This document shows positions 58,111-64,000 of a stretch of DNA of 64,000 nucleotides, one piece after another. Every line of letters starts with the position of its first letter. The first letter of the stretch is position 1. The stretch is from Anarhynchus alexandrinus (lineage: Eukaryota > Chordata > Aves > Charadriiformes > Charadriidae), in the NCBI GenBank assembly GCA_008711295.1, contig VUYV01000599.1, positions 226,320 through 290,319 of the forward strand, given 5' to 3'. A model generated the notes under the pieces. That model was not told the DNA's origin. It did no database searches and saw nothing but the letters and a program-made list of their open reading frames with translations. The translations under genes were made by a program, and so were the position numbers.

Positions 58111-60670
58111 AAAATACCTGCTGCTGCCTCACTCCCCTCTTATAACCTCCCAGAGGGGGAGAGCAGGGCAGTAACACTCCCCTTTAAAGAGCTCCTGCCT
58201 GGTTTTTTTTTTATTTTTAATTTTATTTCATTTGCGACGCTAAAATGTTGCGGGCACAGCAGCAGTCCGGTGTTTTAGAGCATTTATTCTCCTGAACACT
58301 AACTTAAAGTAGAAAAATTGCCACTATCCCCACCACGTCCCCCATGTTTCATCCTAATTTGAGTTTGTTGCATTCCTGTTTTCTCTGCCTTTCCCCCTTT
58401 TTTTGAAACATGATTACAAAATGTGGAAAAAACCTTTTTTTTTTTTAAAATGGAAAATTTCCACAGGAGAAACATTGCTGGTTTGCAAGGGAAACAGAAG
58501 ATGCATTCACATCCTTGAAATTTCCTGTGTTAGAATAAAGAGCCCTTCTGAGGGAATAGGGCTCAAAACACAAGTATTGTGCAACAGTGAAAAAAAAAAT
58601 ATGGAAAGGAGCAGCATTTTTGCAAATTTTTTTTTGCACTTCTGCCTTAGAAATCAGGCAAAGTTTTTAGAATAAAAAAAGCAAAAGAAAAAAAACCCAT
58701 CCAGGATGCAATTTTAGTGTCAGTCCAGGGCTAAAAATATAAACCCCAGGTTTTGGAGGAAGGCCAAATGTATTGGAAGCTGCTCTGCCCGGCTTCACTA
58801 TGGCCAAGGAGATACTAAGCCACAATAGGAGCCACCGGGATGACCTGGCAGGAGAAACCTGCCCAGATGTCCTTTCGTGGCACACAGGCTCCGCTTGTCC
58901 TCTCCAGCCAGTTCAGAGGGATCAGACCTCGGGAGCTGGGCTGCTGCCGGAAGGGAGCGGTCCATGCATGAGGATGTGCCGGGAGGCCATATCCTCATCC
59001 CACTTTATTTCTGGACCATTTGATCCTGAGATCCCGCTGAGGATCAGGAGCCAAACCCTCTGACCCAGGCACCCAGCTGCATACCTAACAGATAACAATT
59101 AAAGGCATGGCGTGAGTCAGAGAGGGAGTCTTTGGGCTGCAATTAAATACACAAGCAGGACTGATTAATTGGAAAAGAATCCTTAGCCATAAACGGAAGA
59201 AAGTGCTCCGCTTACTGCACGTGTCGGGGCAGCGATGGGGATCAGCAGAAGGCTTGGCACGGCCAAGCTGCCTTCCCTCGGGACTCGAGCACACCTTTAA
59301 CCTTGGGGGAAACCATGTGCTGGGAGGCTACCAAAGCCAGGAGCTGGTGGGAAGAAGCCGCACAAGGAGGAAAATGTTCTTCTCCTGCCCTTTTCTTCAT
59401 ATTTGGAGTTCGTTGTGGGGACGTGTCACTGAAACAAAACTGCTATCTTCACTTTATCTCAGTGGTGCTGCTCTAGTAGAAACATTGTCATCCCATGGGG
59501 GAAGACTCCAGTGTTAACATGGGATTCACGGCATAGAAAGAGGCTAAACTGCTTATTTCCTCTGCTTTGCTTCATTTTGGAGGCAATCTCCTCCTGTGCC
59601 GCTGGCTGACAGCAGCTTGAGATGCTGAGGTCGGTTAATTGTTGTGAATCCCTGGAGCACTATTGCAAGCCAAGCGAAAGCACCGGAGGGAGTGGTAATC
59701 ACCTGTGATTCTGGTGAGAGCGTTAATTCTCCAAAACTGGGGGGGGATTCATCAGTTTGGGGAGCACATGGGATCAGTTTCCTCATCTGCAGTGACTCTC
59801 CTCCATACCAAGGGGGTCCTTTGGGCTGAGATGGGGCTCATCTTTTGGAAACCTCTCAGTTCTGCTTTAGGGACTCCAGTGGCTGGAGAAATGAAGGATG
59901 CCAGCAGAGATAAAGCAGAATGAGAATGACACGAGAGCGTCATTTCTAAGCTAATTGAGGAAAAGTTGGCTTTATCTTGGTAAAACCGTGCAATGATGGC
60001 TCTAAAAACCTAACGTCCCCTCCGGGACAGGTCTACCAGTGCAAGAGCCACGTAGACCAGAGTCCCAAGCCAAAACCAGCACTAAACAGGGCTGGGAGGG
60101 AAGAGGAGGGAACAGTCTGGGTACCACAGCAGGGCAGCCTATGTACCTACATACCCACCACATTTGGTAGGTCTGAGAGATGACTCAATCATCACGAGCC
60201 ATCGGATCACACCCAAGTCAGAGCACCGGAGGGAAATGAAGACGTTTCTTTTGGGCTTACACCTGTGCCCTGTGTTTGGATGGATGGGCTAGCTTGATCT
60301 CATGCCTACAAGTAGTACTTCCCGGGGGGGCTGGCGATCAGAGGAGTTATCTGCCTGCCCCATGCTGGAGGGAGCGTGAAAAGTCAGTGCTGTGCACAAT
60401 GCACTAATTCTTTCTCCTTGCCCTGCAAATTTGTAGCTGCTGATTAAATCCCTTTTCAGAAGGGTGCGTTACAAGGCTCCCCGACGCTTTCCCAGGCGAA
60501 GACCTCTCTGCTCCTTCTATGTTTTCTTTCTCACGTCAGCCTCTGCCTACTGAATATCAACAGTAATTGGATGTGTTTAAATAGCACTGCTCATTATTGT
60601 TTGGCCAGTAATCAGACAAGTGTCCCATCCCCTGCAACCTGACCACCACGTGCCACAGAGGAAGGCTGAC
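58111..60670. other. Unique non-coding DNA
   Basis: No gene is recognised. T/A-rich runs are at 58204-58225, 58435-58449, 58588-58600 and 58674-58695. Open frames below 105 codons have no domain. Confidence 0.4.
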
Positions 60671-60677
60671 CACAGAT

Positions 60678-60705
60678 CCTCCTCCTCCTCCTCCTCCTCC
60701 TTCTT
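60678..60705. repeat. (CCT)n microsatellite
   Basis: About eight CCT units, then TTCTTCTCCC. On the minus strand it reads as a poly-Glu stretch inside a chance frame (60557-61153). Confidence 0.95.
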
Positions 60706-61970
60706 CTCCCACCCGCGTCCCCTCACCTCTCCGCCCTGCCCAAGTTGGCCGTGCAAACTGTATTCCAACGATAACCAGTTTTCTCTCCCGCAGTGGCCAA
60801 CAGGACACTGGAGGTTCTTTTGGGCAACCTTGAGCTGTTTGTTGGGGCGATAACTGCCTACGGAGGGCAAAGGGCTTGAAGGGAGGAGATGGGGCTGATC
60901 CTCTGCACAGCTTTGGTTTCTCGGCAGTTGGGCTTGAGGAAGAGACTATAATGGAAGGGAACGAAATGCCGTTCGTATATCTTCCCACGTGCATCCTGGC
61001 TGGCAGGCGGAGAACATATTGCCTTGGTGTGTTGACTCTTGGAGATGGATGGGCGGCGCTGGCTGGCCTCTGCGAAAGCTTGGATGGCGGATGTGTAGAT
61101 GGACACCAACGCCTGTGGGTCAGAGCGGCCTTGGCGAGGACCACCATCCCCACACATGTGCTGGTCTTTGGTCAAGCAGCCATGTTTGCAGGAGAAGAAG
61201 GGGATTCCTGCCTAGTGGAGCAGGTTTGCGCTGCGCATCTCTGTGGTCCTCCCTCTTTGTTTCCATTGCTTGCTAAAATGGAAGGGGGAGGGGGGGAGAA
61301 GCCCCATCACCAATCCGGGTTCAGAAGCAGCAGCAAATGACCTGAATCACCATTCAGATGTCGATACCAGACCAATAACAAGTATTTGCAGACAGCCCAT
61401 TGGCCACATGTCTTCACATGAGCCGTGCCACGTCTCTTTATTATGACTAATAGACACACTTGCAGAAATCAGAATGTATTTCCAGGTGATTCATGAGCAT
61501 GTAGGAAAAGGAAGGGGGGGGCACACACAACAGACTAAATACACCTGGTAATTTATTTGCTATGAATAATTTGAGCAGCCCCAAGTGACGGAGATATCTT
61601 AGTTATTTATCCTGGGGGTGAAATTTGCAGGTGCTGCAGACTGGGTGTGCTCCAGAGCGGGCCCTGCCTTTAACGTTTGCCTCCCCCGCCCCGGTATAAA
61701 CCTCTACGGCCGTATTTGGAACAAGATAGAAGACATGCTTCATCCAAGTCTTTCATTAATTGCTGTTCCTGGAATCTCCTGCCGGCTAAATTATTCCCCA
61801 TGGAATCCCTGTCTCGAGGGTTAGGAAAGGGTTAACTGAGTGTGCCTTCCTGTTTGGGCTGGGTGGGTGGAAATCTCATTGGCTTTCATCTCCAAACCTC
61901 GTAAAGAAAGAACAAGCAGCTGCTGGAGAGGTGGGTGCCTTGTAAATCATGGCAATAAATAAATAATGAA
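60706..61970. other. Unique non-coding DNA
   Basis: No gene or repeat is recognised. The 198-codon minus-strand frame 60557-61153 includes the trinucleotide array and has no domain. The plus-strand frame 60876-61340 covers part of the same stretch. Confidence 0.4.
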
Positions 61971-62110
61971 GCGGGTGCATCGCTCCGGTGGCGGCACGGC
62001 TCTGGGCAAGGGCTGGGTGCCGGTCCCCGACCCCGCAGGACCCACTCCGGAGGGGACATCGTTGGCTGCTCTTCTTCGCTTTGCCCCGGAGCGGGTGGTT
62101 TGCCCTCACG
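61971..62110. other. Short CpG-rich patch
   Basis: About twelve CpGs between 61981 and 62097, with GCGG, CCGG and CCGACC words. It is too short for a classic CpG island and no promoter element is visible nearby. Confidence 0.4.
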
Positions 62111-62199
62111 TGGCTCCTGGAGAGCCTTGGCTGCAGTTTTTGGGGTCAAGGTTATTGGAATTTTTCCTGGCGGGTTGCAAGGGAGTAATTTTCCGGAGC

Positions 62200-62530
62200 G
62201 AAATTATGTGAGCGGTGGCTCCTCCGTATCTCACGTTTTGTGTCACCATATTGTAACTGTAGGGTTTTGTCTTCTGGCGCCACTGGGCTGCGATGCATTT
62301 CATTATTTTTGGTGTTAAAATTCAGAGAGATTTTTCCATCGAATATCTTTGTATTTGTTTCCAGAAACAAATGATTAGCATTAGTATTCATTAGTATTCA
62401 TGTTAACAATTGATAAAGGGCCCACTACTGTAGTATCTGTGCATAGCACACAAAATTCAATTAAAAATATAATAATTTCCTCAAGCCATGATCATATAAT
62501 CTGTACCATCCCCCAAAATTACTTCCTGAG
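62200..62530. promoter_or_regulatory. Candidate regulatory element with 20-bp palindrome
   Basis: AT-rich and repeat-poor. ATTTGTTTC (62353-62361) and GAAACAAAT (62364-62372) form a perfect 9-bp inverted repeat around CA. TTC-CA-GAA at its centre is a heat-shock-type half-site pair, and TTTGTTT resembles forkhead words. TTAGTATTCA occurs twice in tandem at 62381-62400. GTTAACAATTG follows at 62402-62412. Function is inferred. Confidence 0.42.
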
Positions 62531-64000
62531 ACTTCCCCCAAAGTTTACTGCAGCGGGATCTGTTTTCCAGTGGAAAAGGGCCCTGAGTCAGGGCCTGTGG
62601 TGGAATGAGCAGGACCAGGCTGGGGAAGTCTGGAGAGGGCATGTACAGCACAAAGCGGGAATGCTTTTTGGTAGCCCCAGGCCAGCACAGGTCCACTCCC
62701 AGTCATCCCGTCTGTCCTGCAGCAGAGTTGGTGTGTCCGGATAAAGGTACGTCCCCCACCCATGCAGGGTGGATCTCCAAAAGGCTCAAGGGATTAGGGT
62801 CTTCTCCATCCAAATGTTTTGCCACTTCCATCCCTCTGGTTGACTCCTTTCAGCAATGACGTTTCCCTCTCTCCTGGCTCTGCAGACTTGTCTCACAGCC
62901 TTGCTGGGCAGAAGGTCAATCTGACACCCAAAGAAGGTGCTGGAGACCATTGCATGGCTGGAGACTGCAGCCCTGCTGCTTCCTCTTGAGGAACAGCTTC
63001 TGCAGTCATGGAGAGGACACTGGACAGGTCGTTCCCTTACTGCTGTGGACCCATCACCAGACTCCCCACCAAAACATGGTGTCTGGCATGGCACCTAACT
63101 CACAGCTAACATCCCAGAGCAAACAGCCAGTCCACATAGTTTACATGCAAGTGGGCACCTTCCCTGCTTGAAGGCACGCGACATTATTCTGCTCTGCTGA
63201 GCCTGCGAGGACCATTTCCAGGCTAGGGGTAAGCCAGCCAGGAGCAAGGAGGTTTGCCTCTAAGATGCCACCACGAACCTCCAGCAAGCAACAAAAGGCA
63301 TCTCAGAGGCATGTGGGCTCCTGTAAAGCAGTATTTGGAGGGAAGGTGTTGCATTTGCAAGCAGCATGGGTGGGTATGTGTTTCGTGGTTTTCCTGAAGC
63401 TGGTTCACTTGGTGAGGTCAGTGGCAGGGCTGGATGTCCAATAAACAACAGAACTGACTGGCTGTTTAGACCTTGTTTCACCGGTTCACTCCAAAGCTGT
63501 GTCTGCCAGACAGGCTTGGTGCTGCCAACCAGCATCTCAATATTTTACATGCTTTGCACAGACTGAAGTCTACTTAGGGTTTCGGAATTGAGGCAGAAGA
63601 GCATCTGGCCAACTCTTGCTACCATGGAGCATCTCTTGCTTACTGGAACATCTCTTGCAACCCTGGTCATCTCCAGCAATTTGGGACCTAAACAACACAC
63701 TTAAAACCTCCCTGCGTGCTCTGGAGGTTATCTGGATTATTTTGGACCATACGACGGATGACTTCTCCAGGGTTATGGCAGAGAGCACTCAGCCATTGGT
63801 GCTCCTAGAGTCCTACCTTTATACTGTCATGGGGAAGAAGTGGCCTTGAATGCTTAAAGTACCCCACCCCTGTAGCTTCACCCTGAGACACTGAGAACAA
63901 TTGTGTGAGTGGGGAGAAGAGGTCTGGAGTCCTTCTAGTAAGATAAATTGGCTGTTCATCAGATCCTTGATGGGTCTCCAGTGTTACCTTCTCACAGGCT
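62531..64000. other. Unique non-coding DNA
   Basis: No gene, RNA or repeat is recognised to the end of the window. Frames up to 114 codons on both strands lack domains. Confidence 0.4.

Noticed and set aside
60557..61153. 198-codon minus-strand open frame
   Set aside because: It includes a poly-Glu run produced by the CCT array and has no recognisable domain.
1..64000. tRNA, rRNA, snRNA genes, endogenous retrovirus, telomere repeats or organelle insertions
   Set aside because: I looked for their signature words (tRNA B-box, LTR-like paired ends, TTAGGG arrays, long open viral-type frames) and found none that I could defend. A covariance-model or repeat-library search would settle this.

Overview
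This window reads as a piece of vertebrate nuclear genome, almost certainly from a bird. I infer this from several CR1 non-LTR retrotransposon copies, which are the dominant interspersed repeat of birds. Their typical 3' end (a GGTTGGAA-type tail followed by an ATTCTATG-like octamer repeat) is found on both strands. Very old CR1 and MIR-like relics and avian-style simple repeats support the same reading. Nothing looks prokaryotic, plasmid or phage: there are no operons, no dense coding and no long conserved open frames. Three isolated N characters (30569, 52872, 53803) sit in or next to homopolymers and look like assembly or base-calling residue.

I could not support any cellular protein-coding gene or exon, rRNA or tRNA in the 64 kb. 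The open frames present are short, random, or caused by CR1 remnants and tandem repeats (polypurine at 11848-12070, GC-rich minisatellite at 53979-54325, TTCTC array at 57376-57585). The best description is intergenic or deep-intronic DNA, similar to the gene deserts that flank developmental regulators. It contains AT-rich blocks with clustered homeodomain, forkhead and MEF2-like words that resemble conserved non-coding elements. That resemblance is my inference; no alignment could be run.

Layout: 0-9 kb is mostly unique DNA with one antisense CR1 (699-966) and two separate pairs of locally duplicated elements (2447/3424 and 7009/8301). 9-24 kb is unique DNA with a polypurine/Z-DNA-like cluster at 11.8-12.2 kb and an old CR1 at 14.4-14.9 kb. 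23.7-24.2 kb holds a fossil CR1 beside a MIR-like SINE. 24-35 kb has several element-like AT-rich blocks, including a TTTGTAAATC cluster at 29.8-30.1 kb. 35-44 kb holds a MIR-like relic, the largest CR1 piece (37841-38393), a 12-bp inverted repeat beside a TATA-like box (39.0 kb), another old CR1 (40.2-40.6 kb) and a CR1 3' end (43.2 kb). 44-53 kb has three element-like blocks and a tiny CR1 stub. 53.8-57.7 kb is the repeat-rich part, with a G-rich minisatellite, a CR1 end, and a CR1 stub abutting a 36-unit TTCTC array. 57.7-64 kb is unique, with two small CpG-rich patches and an AT-rich block carrying a 20-bp palindrome.

There is no gene network to describe. The most interesting signals are structural: the local element duplications, the long-arm inverted repeat at 39 kb, the motif cluster at 30 kb, and the higher-order minisatellite. 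All identifications of repeat families rest on memory of their consensus patterns, not on a database search.
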